In this document: one piece after another, positions 42,289-56,209 of the stretch
Position numbering within the stretch: the first letter of the stretch is position 1
How the letters are laid out: each line of letters starts with the position of its first letter
Notes under the pieces: model-generated
What the model saw: only the letters and a program-made list of their open reading frames with translations
Told to the model about the DNA's origin: nothing
The model's database searches: none
Program-made: the position numbers and the translations under genes
From: VXYL01 sp965203685
GTDB lineage: Bacteria > Pseudomonadota > Gammaproteobacteria > Pseudomonadales > Azotimanducaceae
Reading direction: 5' to 3'
DNA length: 64,000 bases
Assembly (NCBI GenBank): GCA_965203685.1
Contig: OZ241908.1
Span: 5,022,001 to 5,086,000 of the forward strand

Positions 42289-43110
42289 ATGAGCGCTCAA
42301 GCCCGCAAATCCCCCGTTTCCCTGAACACGCTGCGACAGATGAAACGTCGCGGCGAGCACTTCGCTTCGCTGACCGCCTACGACGCGTTGTTCGCCGAAC
42401 TGATCTCGTCCTCCGGCGTCGACGTGCTTCTGGTCGGCGATTCGCTGGGCATGGTGTTGCACGGCCACGACAGCACGCTGCCGGTGACCCTGGACGACAT
42501 GGTTTATCACATGAACTGCGTGCGTCGCGGCAACAAGGGCGCGCTGATCATGGCGGACCTGCCGTTCATGAGCTATGCGTCGGAGTCGCAGTCCCTGGAA
42601 AGCGCCGCGGCGCTCATGCGCGCCGGCGCACACGTGGTGAAACTCGAGGGCGGCGCCTGGCTTGCCGAGTCCACGCGGCTCTTGACCGAACGCGGGATTC
42701 CCGTCTGCGCGCACATGGGACTTACGCCGCAGTCCATCAACCGCATCGGCGGCTACCGGGTGCAGGGCCGCAACCCGAACCATGCCCAGACCATGATCGA
42801 CGAAGCGCTGATCCTGCAGGACTCCGGCGCCTCCATCATCCTGCTCGAATGCGTGCCCGTCGACTTGGGCCAGGAGATCAGCGAAAAGCTCGAAGTGTCC
42901 GTCATCGGCATCGGTGCCGGACCGCATACCGACGGCCAGATCATGGTGATGCACGACATGCTCGGGCTCACCCCGTCGAGCATCCGCGTACCAAAGTTCG
43001 TCAAGAACTTCCTGCCGGAGAGCGACGACGGCATCCCGGGCGCCTTTCGTGCCTACGCCGATGCGGTGAAGGCGGGCACGTTCCCCGCCCCGGAGCACTG
43101 CTTCACTTGA
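42289..43110 (+). CDS. panB: 3-methyl-2-oxobutanoate hydroxymethyltransferase
   Basis: 273 residues, TIM barrel. First committed step of pantothenate synthesis: ketoisovalerate plus methylene-THF gives ketopantoate. Family blocks: ASLTAYDALFAELISSSGVDVLLVGDSLGM, LPVTLDDMVYH, ADLPFMSY, VKLEGG (catalytic Lys region), ECVP (catalytic Glu) and GIGAGPHTDGQIMVMHDMLG. ATG 10 bases after the dNK stop; a TATGAT sequence over that stop could give an internal promoter. panC follows at 12 bases. Confidence 0.97.
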   Translation: MSAQARKSPVSLNTLRQMKRRGEHFASLTAYDALFAELISSSGVDVLLVGDSLGMVLHGHDSTLPVTLDDMVYHMNCVRRGNKGALIMADLPFMSYASESQSLESAAALMRAGAHVVKLEGGAWLAESTRLLTERGIPVCAHMGLTPQSINRIGGYRVQGRNPNHAQTMIDEALILQDSGASIILLECVPVDLGQEISEKLEVSVIGIGAGPHTDGQIMVMHDMLGLTPSSIRVPKFVKNFLPESDDGIPGAFRAYADAVKAGTFPAPEHCFT

Positions 43111-43122
43111 CGGGCGCGCGCC

Positions 43123-43962
43123 ATGGAAGTTGCCCATCGCATCAACGAAGTGCGCAGCATGCTCGCCGGGCTCGCGGGCCACGCTGTCGGCCTCGTGCCC
43201 ACCATGGGCAACCTACACGAAGGCCACCTCGAACTCGTCGGTGCCTGTCGGCGGCAATGCGACGTCCGCGTGGCTTCCATCTTCGTCAACCCGACCCAGT
43301 TCGGTCCGAACGAGGACTTCGCGAACTATCCGCGTACGCTCGACGATGACTTAGCGCGGCTCGCCGAGGCGCACGTCGACGTGGTCTTCAACCCGGGCGT
43401 GGAGGAGATGTATCCCGCCGGCCAACAGCGCGTCACGGTCATCGTGCCCGACCTCGCCAATACGCTCTGCGGGGCGAGCCGGCCCGGACATTTCGACGGC
43501 GTCGCCACGGTGGTCGCCAAGCTCTTCAACATCGTCCAGCCCAAGCACGCCTTCTTCGGCGAAAAGGACTGGCAGCAACTCACCGTGATCCGTGCCATGG
43601 TCCGCCAACTCGACATGCCCATCGACGTGGTGGGCGTGCCCACCGTCCGCGCTGAGAGCGGCCTTGCGCTATCCAGCCGCAACCACTATCTCAGCGACGC
43701 CGAGCGCGACCAGGCAGCGCTCCTCAATGCGACCCTGGTGAGCATCAAGCAGTCCATCGATGCCGGCACCCAGCAATACCGCGAACTGGAAGACCAAGCC
43801 GTGACCGCGTTGACGGACGGCGGATTCGACGTCGACTACGTCGCCGTACGAGATGCGCACCGACTGTGCGAGCCCGACTCGGAGTCGACCGATTTGCGCA
43901 TTCTGGCAGCTGCCCGCCTTGGCGGTGCCCGCCTGATCGACAATGTCGGCGTCCCGCGCTGA
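43123..43962 (+). CDS. panC: Pantothenate synthetase
   Basis: 279 residues. Joins pantoate and beta-alanine using ATP. Motifs: VPTMGNLHEGHLELV (HIGH-type ATP site), IFVNPTQFGPNEDF, GHFDGVATVVAKLFNIVQP, FGEKDWQQL and the KMSKS-like ESGLALSSRNHYL. panD (aspartate decarboxylase), which follows panC in Pseudomonas, is absent; pgi comes next after 59 bases. Confidence 0.97.
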   Translation: MEVAHRINEVRSMLAGLAGHAVGLVPTMGNLHEGHLELVGACRRQCDVRVASIFVNPTQFGPNEDFANYPRTLDDDLARLAEAHVDVVFNPGVEEMYPAGQQRVTVIVPDLANTLCGASRPGHFDGVATVVAKLFNIVQPKHAFFGEKDWQQLTVIRAMVRQLDMPIDVVGVPTVRAESGLALSSRNHYLSDAERDQAALLNATLVSIKQSIDAGTQQYRELEDQAVTALTDGGFDVDYVAVRDAHRLCEPDSESTDLRILAAARLGGARLIDNVGVPR

Positions 43963-44021
43963 TGGCAAGGCGTGGTGAGCGGCCGTCCCCACCTGGATCA
44001 ACCGCTCCTTAGACGCAACGC

Positions 44022-45584
44022 ATGTGGACGCCAAGAGATAGGCCACCCGAGCAACTCGCTTCGTGGAAGCGACTGGCCGCGCTGGCCGAGCAACGGGCTG
44101 GCCAACCCATCGAACCTGAACCGGGCCGTTTCGAGACGTACTCCGCACGCCTCGGTCCGGTGTTCGTCGACTACTCCAAGCAACGCATCGACGCGGAGGT
44201 GATGGCGGCGCTCATCGACCTGGCCGAAGAGAGCGGCCTCCACGACGCCATCCAAGCGCTCTTCGATGGCGAGCACGTCAATACGACCGAAGACCGGCCG
44301 GCACTGCACACGGCCTTGCGCGCACCCGACGGGGAAGGCCCCAAGACCGTCGCCGGGCTCGTCGAGGCCGAGCGCAATCGCTTCCTCACGTTCGCCGAGG
44401 ACGTTCGGAGTGGCCGCTGGCGCGGGCATACCGGCAAGGCCATCCGCACCGTGGTGCATGTCGGAATCGGCGGCTCGCACTTGGGGCCCGAATTGGTCTG
44501 CCAAGCCCTTGAGCCCGACAGCGACCCGGAGATCCGGTTCCTCGCCAACATCGACGGCGACGCTGCGACCCGGGCGCTCACCGGGTTCGACCCGGCGACC
44601 ACGCTGTTCATCGTCGCCTCCAAGAGCTTCACGACGCTCGAGACGCAGACAAACGCCACGACGGCGCGAAGCTGGTTTGTCGAACGCACATGCGACCCGG
44701 GAGCGATCCCGCGGCACTTCGTGGCCGTGACGGCCAACGACGAGGCCGCGGAGGCGTTCGGCATTCCCCCGGCAAACCGTTTCGCCATGTGGGATTGGGT
44801 TGGGGGGCGTTACTCGCTCTGGTCGGCCGTGGGGCTACCGATTGCGATCGCCTTGGGCCGATCCGGTTTCGAAAGCCTGCTGACGGGCGCCCACCTTGCG
44901 GATCGCCACTTCCGCCGCACGCCACCGGAACGCAACCTGCCCGTGGTTCTCGCACTGCTGCAGGTCTGGAATACGAACTTCCTAGGCGCAGCGACACACG
45001 CGGTGCTGGCTTACGACCGGCGGTTGCGGCTGTTGCCTGACTACCTCCAGCAACTGGAAATGGAGAGCAACGGCAAATCCGTGCGCCATGACGGCAGCCG
45101 GGTGGCCACGCACACCGCGCCCGTGGTCTGGGGAGGGGAAGAGACCAACGGGCAGCATGCCTACCATCAACTGTTGCACCAGGGGACGCGGGCGTTTAGC
45201 GCGGACCTCGTTGCCTCGGTGCGCCCTGGCAATGACCTCGGCGACCACCACCGCTGGCTACTCGCGAACTGTCTTGGCCAAAGCCAAGCGATGCTGACCG
45301 GCCGAGGATCGGCCGATAGCCGCGCCCCAAACGCCACGACGACGATCCTCGTGGATGAGCTGTCCGCAGAGTCGCTCGGCGCATTGCTCGCCCTCTACGA
45401 ACACAAGGCGTTTTGCGCCGGTGTCACTTGGGGCATCAACCCGTTTGACCAGCCGGGCGTGGAAATGGGCAAGACCCTGGCACAGTCCGTTTATGCGAAT
45501 CTGGCGGATCGCGATGGGGCTGCGGCATCGAACTTCTCGACGCAAGGCTTGATCGACATCTGCCGGACGTCGGGGTTCGGCTGA
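44022..45584 (+). CDS. pgi: Glucose-6-phosphate isomerase
   Basis: 520 residues. Interconverts glucose-6-P and fructose-6-P. Signatures: HVGIGGSHLGPELV, FIVASKSFTTLET, FAMWDWVGGRYSLWSAVG, the catalytic Glu in LEMESNGKSV, and His in EETNGQHAYHQLLHQGT. Slightly shorter than the E. coli enzyme (549). ATG with homology from the first residues. Same position as in Pseudomonas, downstream of the pan genes. Confidence 0.96.
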   Translation: MWTPRDRPPEQLASWKRLAALAEQRAGQPIEPEPGRFETYSARLGPVFVDYSKQRIDAEVMAALIDLAEESGLHDAIQALFDGEHVNTTEDRPALHTALRAPDGEGPKTVAGLVEAERNRFLTFAEDVRSGRWRGHTGKAIRTVVHVGIGGSHLGPELVCQALEPDSDPEIRFLANIDGDAATRALTGFDPATTLFIVASKSFTTLETQTNATTARSWFVERTCDPGAIPRHFVAVTANDEAAEAFGIPPANRFAMWDWVGGRYSLWSAVGLPIAIALGRSGFESLLTGAHLADRHFRRTPPERNLPVVLALLQVWNTNFLGAATHAVLAYDRRLRLLPDYLQQLEMESNGKSVRHDGSRVATHTAPVVWGGEETNGQHAYHQLLHQGTRAFSADLVASVRPGNDLGDHHRWLLANCLGQSQAMLTGRGSADSRAPNATTTILVDELSAESLGALLALYEHKAFCAGVTWGINPFDQPGVEMGKTLAQSVYANLADRDGAAASNFSTQGLIDICRTSGFG

Positions 45585-45601
45585 GCGGCAGTCATCCGCC
45601 A

Positions 45602-45633
45602 CCGGTGCGCCCGTCAATTGCATTGCGCACCGG
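45602..45633. terminator. Inverted repeat between pgi and acs
   Basis: CCGGTGCGC and GCGCACCGG form a perfect 9-bp stem around a 14-base loop, 17 bases after the pgi stop and 53 before acs. No T-run. It could end pgi transcription or act in the acs leader. Confidence 0.4.
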
Positions 45634-45686
45634 CCCCCGGCTAATCTCAATCGCCTTCGCCGCCTTATACGCAAGGGAACCCCACC

Positions 45687-47615
<1,929 letters not shown>

Positions 47616-47641
47616 CGGCCTCTAGGGTGGAGGAAGTCGCC

Positions 47642-48088
47642 ATGGCCGTTCTGAAGTGGTCGGGCATCGTCGTCGCCGCACTGGTCCTCGGACTGCTGGC
47701 GCTTCGGTTGCTGTACGGCGTAATCACCAATCCGCGCGTCATGGAGGAGATTACGGCGAATCCCGACGGGGAACGGGCCGGCATCGTCATGGCGCTGACC
47801 CTGCCCGACGGGCGCACGTTGCCGGTCAACTACCGTCGCGAGGGCAACCATGTCTATGCCGGCGCCGACGGCCGCTGGTGGCGCACGCTCCGTGACGGCA
47901 ACGCGCCCGTCACGGTGTTGATCCGTGGCGAGACGCTCACCGGAGTCGCACGCGTGGTGTTCGACGACCCGGAGTTCAAGGCGGATGTCTTCAGTCGTCT
48001 GCGACCGACGGTGCCAAGCTGGCTACCGGAGTGGCTGAACGCTCACCTCGTCGTGATCGAACTGGGCCCGGAGCCGGCGCCGCCGTAG
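47642..48088 (+). CDS. Small membrane-anchored protein of unknown function
   Basis: 148 residues. The ATG at 47642 has GGAGGA upstream. Residues 6-26 form one hydrophobic helix, likely an inner-membrane anchor. The rest (LPDGRTLPVNYRREGNHVYA, RWWRTLRDGNAPVTVLIRG, LTGVARVVFDDPEF) has the rhythm of split-barrel, deazaflavin-type nitroreductase relatives (DUF385-like), but I cannot confirm cofactor residues. It follows acs by 26 bases and may be cotranscribed. Function unknown. Confidence 0.7.
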   Translation: MAVLKWSGIVVAALVLGLLALRLLYGVITNPRVMEEITANPDGERAGIVMALTLPDGRTLPVNYRREGNHVYAGADGRWWRTLRDGNAPVTVLIRGETLTGVARVVFDDPEFKADVFSRLRPTVPSWLPEWLNAHLVVIELGPEPAPP

Positions 48089-48148
48089 CCGGCAGGTTGC
48101 ACGCCAAAAAGGGGCGCGTCCTCGCCCGCATGAACCTCGTACCACGCC

Positions 48149-48178
48149 GGAATGCGGACGAGGACCTCTGCGCACCGT
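48149..48178 (+). repeat. Dispersed hairpin repeat (copy 6)
   Basis: GGAATGCGGACGAGGACCTC then TGCGCACCGT. The right arm is decayed (CCTCTGC instead of CGTCCGC), so the stem is weakened. Lies in the gap between two convergent genes. Confidence 0.75.
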
Positions 48179-48210
48179 CAGGCTCGCCGCCTCGTCGGCT
48201 GGCGAGCCTG
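48179..48210. terminator. Two-way terminator candidate before the pnp stop
   Basis: CAGGCTCGCC and GGCGAGCCTG form a perfect 10-bp stem with a 12-base loop, directly after the hairpin repeat and 8 bases from the pnp stop, between convergent transcription units. No T-run is evident. Confidence 0.5.
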
Positions 48211-48218
48211 CCAGCTCG

Positions 48219-50324
48219 CTAAGCCCCTTCGCGGTAGTTCTCCACTTCCTTCATGGACAGCTTGATGCGGCCGCGCTGGTCGGTGTCGAGGCAGACGACT
48301 TCGATCTCCTGGCCTTCCTCGAGGTAGTCGGTCACCTTCTCCACCCGTTCCTGCGCAATCTGGGAGATGTGCAGGAGGCCGTCCTTGCCGGGCAGGATCG
48401 TTATGAAGGCCCCGAAGTCGACGATCCGGGCCACCCGGCCACTGTAGATCTTGCCGACCTCGGCCTCCGCGGTGATCTCCTGGACGCGCGCAACGGCGGC
48501 GTCCTTGGATTCCCCGTCCTCCGCGTAGATGCGCACACTGCCGTCGTCCTCGACGTCCACTTCGGCGCCGGTGTCTTCGACGATGGATCGGATCGTGGCG
48601 CCGCCCTTACCGATGATGTCGCGGATCTTGTCCGGGTCCACCTTCAATACGACCATGCTCGGTGCGTTGTCGGAGACCGTGGGCCGCGACTCGGAGATGA
48701 CGTTGTTCATCTCGCCGAGGATGTGCAGCCGGGCGTCGAGCGCCTGGCCGAGGGCCGTTTCCATGATCTCCTCGGTTACGCCCTCGATCTTGATGTCCAT
48801 CTGCAGGGCGGTGACGCCTTGCGCCGTTCCAGCGACCTTGAAGTCCATGTCGCCGAGGTGGTCCTCGTCGCCGAGGATGTCGGTGAGGACCGCAAACCGG
48901 TCGCCGTCCTTGACGAGGCCCATAGCGACGCCTGCGATCGGCGCCTTGACCGGTACGCCGGCGTCCATGAGGGCGAGCGAACTGCCGCAGACACTGGCCA
49001 TGGAACTCGAGCCATTGCTTTCCGTGATCTCGGATACGACGCGCACGGTGTAAGGGAACTCCTCCTCGGTCGGGAGGCACGCGGCGATGCCGCGGCGAGC
49101 CAAGTTGCCGTGGCCGATCTCCCGGCGCTTCGGGCCGCCTAGGAAGGCTTCCTCGCCGACACTGAACGGCGGGAAGTTGTAGTGCAACATGAAGTTGTCC
49201 TTGTACGTGCCTTCGAGCGCCTCGATCAGCTTGGCGTCGCGCAGCGTGCCCAAGGTCGCCACCACGATGGCCTGCGTCTCACCGCGCTGGAACAAGGCCG
49301 AACCATGCGCCTTTGGCAGCACGCCGACCTCGACGTTGATCGGGCGCACGGTCTTCGTGTCCCGTCCGTCAATGCGAGGTTCGCCGTCCAAGACGCTTGC
49401 CCGGACGATGTCCTTCTCGAGCTTGTAGAAAGCATCCACGATGTCATCGCTCTCGAACTCGCCGGCATCGCCGTCGAGTTCCGCGAGCAGCATGTCGCGG
49501 GCGGTACGCACGGCACCTTGGCGTTCCTGCTTGTCGTGGATCTGGTAGGCGTCCTTGAGCGGTTGCCGCGACAGGCTTTCGACGCGATCGACCAAGGCCG
49601 GGTCCATGGTGGGCGGCTGGAACTCCCAGCGCGGCTTGCCGGCCTCGGCGGCCAACTCCTTGATCGCGTCGATGGCGACCTGCATTTCCATGTGGCCGTA
49701 AAGCACCCCGCCGAGCATCTGGTCCTCGGTCAGCTCTTGGGCTTCGGACTCCACCATGAGCACGGCGGACTCGGTTCCGGCCACAACCATGTTGAGCGCC
49801 GAGGACTCCATTTCCTCGTAGCCGGGGTTGAGCAGGTAGCGGCCGTCGGCGAACCCGACACGCGCGGCGGCGATCGGTCCGGCGAACGGAATGCCCGACA
49901 CGGCGAGCGCCGCCGAGGAACCGATCAGCGCGATGATGTCGGGGTCCATGTCGCGGTCGACCGACATGACCGTGGCGATCACCTGCACGGCATTCATGAA
50001 GCCCTTGGGGAACAAGGGCCGGATCGGCCGGTCGATGAGCCTCGAGGTCAGCGTCTCCTTGTCGCTGGGCCGTCCTTCCCGGCGCAGGAATCCGCCCGGG
50101 ATCTTGCCCGTGGCGTAGAACTTCTCCTGGTAATTGACGGTGAGGGGGAAGAAGTCCTGGTTGGGATTGGGTTTGGGATTGGCGACGACGGTGCACAGCA
50201 CCACGGTGTCGCCCATGGTGGCCATCACCGCGCCGGTTGCCTGGCGAGCGATCTTGCCCGTCTCGAGCACCACACGGTGACCGCCAAATTGGAATTCCTT
50301 GACTACTGGGCTTCCTGGTTTCAA
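48219..50324 (-). CDS. pnp: Polyribonucleotide nucleotidyltransferase (PNPase)
   Basis: 701 residues. Phosphorolytic 3'-5' exoribonuclease of the RNA degradosome. Two RNase PH domains (RPIRPLFPKGFMNAVQVIATV, RREIGHGNLARRGIAA, and DFKVAGTAQGVTALQMDIKI with the metal-site Asp residues) are followed by KH (KIRDIIGKGGATIRSI) and S1 (GKIYSGRVARIVDFGAFITI). Starts with TTG, six bases after AGGAG. The same ribosome site is one base from an out-of-frame ATG-AAT-TGA that overlaps the TTG. Last gene of the rimP-pnp operon, 33 bases after rpsO. Confidence 0.97.
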   Translation of the reverse strand: MKPGSPVVKEFQFGGHRVVLETGKIARQATGAVMATMGDTVVLCTVVANPKPNPNQDFFPLTVNYQEKFYATGKIPGGFLRREGRPSDKETLTSRLIDRPIRPLFPKGFMNAVQVIATVMSVDRDMDPDIIALIGSSAALAVSGIPFAGPIAAARVGFADGRYLLNPGYEEMESSALNMVVAGTESAVLMVESEAQELTEDQMLGGVLYGHMEMQVAIDAIKELAAEAGKPRWEFQPPTMDPALVDRVESLSRQPLKDAYQIHDKQERQGAVRTARDMLLAELDGDAGEFESDDIVDAFYKLEKDIVRASVLDGEPRIDGRDTKTVRPINVEVGVLPKAHGSALFQRGETQAIVVATLGTLRDAKLIEALEGTYKDNFMLHYNFPPFSVGEEAFLGGPKRREIGHGNLARRGIAACLPTEEEFPYTVRVVSEITESNGSSSMASVCGSSLALMDAGVPVKAPIAGVAMGLVKDGDRFAVLTDILGDEDHLGDMDFKVAGTAQGVTALQMDIKIEGVTEEIMETALGQALDARLHILGEMNNVISESRPTVSDNAPSMVVLKVDPDKIRDIIGKGGATIRSIVEDTGAEVDVEDDGSVRIYAEDGESKDAAVARVQEITAEAEVGKIYSGRVARIVDFGAFITILPGKDGLLHISQIAQERVEKVTDYLEEGQEIEVVCLDTDQRGRIKLSMKEVENYREGA

Positions 50325-50357
50325 TTCATTCTCCTAAAAGCGTGTTTCTCGCTCGCA

Positions 50358-50627
50358 TCAACGGCGAAGGCCTAGGCGCGCGATCAACGACGTGTAACGT
50401 TGTTGATCCCGTTCCCTTAGGTAGTCCAACAGCTTGCGGCGCTGGTTGATCATACGGATCAGGCCTCGCCGCGAGTGATGGTCCTTGGCATGTGCACGAA
50501 AATGCTCCTGTAGCGAGTTGATGTTGTAGGTCAGCAACGCCACCTGCACCTCCGGGGAACCGGTGTCGTTGTCGGCGGTGCGGTAGTCCTCCAGCACCTT
50601 CCGTTTCGTATCGGCGTTCAAAGCCAT
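50358..50627 (-). CDS. rpsO: 30S ribosomal protein S15
   Basis: 89 residues, the standard S15 length. Binds 16S rRNA in early platform assembly. Typical text: DTGSPEVQVALLTYNINSLQ, HFRAHAKDHHSRRGLIRMIN and RRKLLDYL. The ATG beginning MALNADTKRK is chosen, with GGAGA 5 bases upstream. Between truB and pnp, as in E. coli and Pseudomonas. Confidence 0.98.
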   Translation of the reverse strand: MALNADTKRKVLEDYRTADNDTGSPEVQVALLTYNINSLQEHFRAHAKDHHSRRGLIRMINQRRKLLDYLRERDQQRYTSLIARLGLRR

Positions 50628-50654
50628 GTCTGTCTCCAATATGCTTGTGTTGAC

Positions 50655-50691
50655 ACGAGGGGGCCGCGCATAGGTACAGCGATTCCCTCGT
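50655..50691 (-). terminator. Hairpin in the truB-rpsO gap
   Basis: ACGAGGG and CCCTCGT pair over a 23-base interior on the minus-strand transcript, between the truB stop and the rpsO start. It could be a partial terminator or the leader structure through which S15 controls its own synthesis. The pairing is seen; the role is inference. Confidence 0.35.
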
Positions 50692-50693
50692 CG

Positions 50694-51608
50694 TTACTTC
50701 ACGATCAACCGGCGCGGGGCGACCCGACCATCGTCGAGGATCTCGCCCACACCGATAAACGTCCCTTCCGTATCCGTGCGTTCCACCAGCCGCACCCAGC
50801 CCGCCGTCGGGGCGTGCGGAACCAGGACCGGCTGGCCTTGCTTGAGGTAGAAGGCCGGGGCGCCGGTCAGGGCGACTTCCGGCCACTGGCCCACGGTGGA
50901 GGCCACCGGGCGCAGCAGGTCGTCGAGCCGATGTTCTTGGCGCGCCACCTCGATGTCTTCGAGCGTTGCCAAGTCGTCCTCGCCGTAAGGCCCAGCCTGG
51001 GTGCGCCGCAGCGCGTCGACGTGCGCCCCGCACCCGAGTGCTTCGCCGAGATCGTGCGCGATCGTGCGCACGTAGGTGCCCTTGCTGCAGTGGATGTCCA
51101 ATGTCAGTCGCGCCCCTTCGAAGGCGACGACCTCGTTGCAGTAGACCGTCACCGGCCGTGCCTCGCGTTCGATCTCGATGCCTTGGCGGGCGAGTTTGTA
51201 CAGCGGCTTGCCGTGATGCTTGACGGCCGAGAACATGGACGGGATCTGCTCGATTTCCCCGCGGAAGGCATCCAAGGCCTTTTCCAGCCGGGCCCGGTCG
51301 ATCCCCTTTACCGCGCGCTCCTCGAGCACCTCCCCGTCGGCGTCACCGCTGTTCGTGGAAATGCCGAGGCGGACCTGCGCGACGTAGCGCTTGTCCGAGT
51401 TCAACAAGTACTGCGAGAACTTCGTGGCGTCGCCGAGACACAGCGGCAGAACGCCCGTCGCCAGTGGATCCAAGCTGCCGGTGTGGCCAACCTTGCGCGC
51501 GGCGAACATCCGCTTCACGCGCTGCACGGCATCGCTCGAACTCATCCCGGCCGGCTTGTCGAGCACGATCACGCCGCTGACATCACGACCGCGGCTTCTA
51601 CGCGCCAA
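50694..51608 (-). CDS. truB: tRNA pseudouridine(55) synthase
   Basis: 304 residues. Makes pseudouridine 55 in the T-loop of tRNAs. The catalytic Asp is in GHTGSLDPLATGVLPL; LDKPAGMSSSDAVQRVKR and CSKGTYVRTIAHDLGEALG are family blocks. The TTG at 51608 is chosen because the following ARRSRGRDVSGVIVLDKP aligns with the E. coli N-terminus; it overlaps the rbfA end by 11 bases. A GTG at VIVLDKP would cut off conserved residues. Confidence 0.95.
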   Translation of the reverse strand: MARRSRGRDVSGVIVLDKPAGMSSSDAVQRVKRMFAARKVGHTGSLDPLATGVLPLCLGDATKFSQYLLNSDKRYVAQVRLGISTNSGDADGEVLEERAVKGIDRARLEKALDAFRGEIEQIPSMFSAVKHHGKPLYKLARQGIEIEREARPVTVYCNEVVAFEGARLTLDIHCSKGTYVRTIAHDLGEALGCGAHVDALRRTQAGPYGEDDLATLEDIEVARQEHRLDDLLRPVASTVGQWPEVALTGAPAFYLKQGQPVLVPHAPTAGWVRLVERTDTEGTFIGVGEILDDGRVAPRRLIVK

Positions 51609-52010
51609 CGTCCGACCCCGATGCGCCAGGCGACTTGAGGTCCGCGTCGGCGGTGCGTTCCCCGTCCGCTTCCACGGCGCGGTCGATGAGGGCTTCCAAG
51701 CGCGGGCCGCCCTCGATGAGTTGATCGTAGTGGAAGCGCAGGCGCGGCGTCGTGCGCATCGAGTGCCGACCGGCGACGGCCGAGCGCAGGAAGCCCGCTG
51801 CACCGTTCAGCACGGCGAGAAGTTCTGCACGCTCGCGGTCGTCGCGGGCGTTCAGCGACGAGACGTAGATGTCAGCCACGCCTAGATCGCGGCTGACCCG
51901 CGCATCCGTGATCGATAGCAGCGACACGCGCGGGTCACGCATTTGGTTCTGCACGATGTCTGCTAGTTCCGAACGGATGAAGTCGGCAACACGGTTGGCG
52001 CGCTCAGGCG

Positions 52011-52014
<4 letters not shown>
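51598..52014 (-). CDS. rbfA: Ribosome-binding factor A
   Basis: 138 residues. Needed for late 30S maturation and cold adaptation. KH-like fold text: RVADFIRSELADIVQNQMRDPRV, SITDARVSRDLGVADIYVS, and LRSAVAGRHSMRTTPRLRFHYD. A Ser/Gly/Asp tail extends beyond the core. The ATG overlaps the infB stop (ATGA), indicating coupled translation. Confidence 0.96.
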
Positions 52015-54673
<2,659 letters not shown>

Positions 54674-54674
<1 letters not shown>

Positions 54675-56200
54675 CAGGATCCTCCCGATGGCGCAACGGA
54701 TTCTTCTTCGAACCAGGGGGCCCGTGCGGTCATGATGAGTTCCGCGGCGCGTTCCTCGTCAACGCCCGCATTGACGTCTAGGAGATCGGCAACGGACAAC
54801 TCGGCGAGATCTTCCATCGTGACGATGCCCGCGCCGGCGAGTTCAAACGCGAGCGCGCGGTCCATCCCGTCCATTTCGAGAAGGTCCTGCGCCGGGGTCG
54901 CGCCGGAACCGATCTCACGAGTCAGCAACGCATCGCGCGCTCGGTTCTGCAGTTCTTCGACGATCTCCTGGTCGAAGCCCTCGATGGCAACCATTTCCTC
55001 CACCGGCACGTAGGCGACTTCCTCGAGGTTGGTAAAGCCCTCTTCGACGAGCACGGTGGCGACGTCCTCGTGCACGGAAAGCGCCTCCATGAAGGTCGCC
55101 ACGTAGCCGAGCGCTTCCTGCTCCTGCTTGCGTGCGGCGTCCTCCTCGGTCATCACTTGGAGGTTCCAGCCCGTCATTTCGCTCGCGAGGCGCACGTTCT
55201 GGCCGCCGCGTCCGATCGCTTGCGCCAAGTTGTCCTCGGCCACCGCGATGTCCATCGTGTGGCTGTCCTCGTCCACGTAGATCGATTGGACATCCGCCGG
55301 TGACATGGCGTTGATCGCCAATTGCGGCGGGTTTTCGTCCCAGAGCACCACATCGATCTTTTCGCCGGCCAACTCGCCGGACACGGCCTGGACCCGGGAA
55401 CCGCGCATGCCGACACAGGCGCCCACCGCGTCGATCCGACCGTCGTTGGTCTTGACCGCGATCTTCGCTCGGGAGCCCGGGTCGCGCGCGGCGGCACGGA
55501 TTTCGATCACGTCCTCCGCGATTTCGGGGACCTCGATCTTGAACAGTTCAATCAGGACTTGCGGCGTGGTTCGGGTCAGGATCAACTGCGGCCCGCGCGC
55601 ATCGGGCCGAACCTCGACCAGCAAGGCGCGCACGCGGTCGCCCATGCGGAACGAGTCGCGCGGAATCAAATGCTCGCGCGTCAGGATGGCCTCGGCATTG
55701 TTGCCGAGGTCGACGATCACGCTCTCGCGGGACGTCTTCTTCACTTGGCCGCTGACCAGTTCGCCGACCCGGGGTTCGTAGAGTTCAATGACCTGCGCGC
55801 GCTCGGCGTCGCGCACCTTCTGCACGATGACCTGCTTGGCCGTCTGCGCGGCGATGCGCCCGAACTCGACGGAGTCCACCGGGATTCGGTAGACGTCACC
55901 GATCTCGAGGTTCGGATCCTTCTCCTTGGCTTCCTCGAGCGTCAGTTCGGCGTCTGGGTTGGGTTCCTCGTCCTCCTCGAGTTCGCGGTCGGGATCGATC
56001 ACATCCCAGCGCCGATAGGTTTCGTAATGGCCGGACTCGCGGTCGATCTCCACCATGAACTCGGCGTCTTCTTCGTACTTCTTCTTGGTTGCCATGGCGA
56101 GCGCCAGTTCGATGGCTTCGAAGATCACGTCCTCGGACACGCCCTTCTCGTGCGACACCGACTCGACGACCATCAGCACTTCTTTATTCATTGCAGACAT
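54674..56200 (-). CDS. nusA: Transcription termination/antitermination factor NusA
   Basis: 508 residues. N-terminal RNA-polymerase-binding domain (1-130), S1 domain (about 145-205, VSGQVKKTSRESVIVDLGNN), KH1 and KH2 (IKIAVKTNDG-type segment RAKIAVKTNDGRIDAVG, GMRGSRVQAVSGEL, DNLAQAIGRGGQNVRLAS) and two acidic HhH repeats at the C-terminus (about 390-425 and 455-495), as in Enterobacteria and Pseudomonas. The ATG at 56200 has GAGGA upstream; an internal ATG three codons later matches the E. coli start MNKE and is an alternative. 9 bases after rimP. Confidence 0.97.
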
Positions 56201-56209
56201 GACGCGTCC

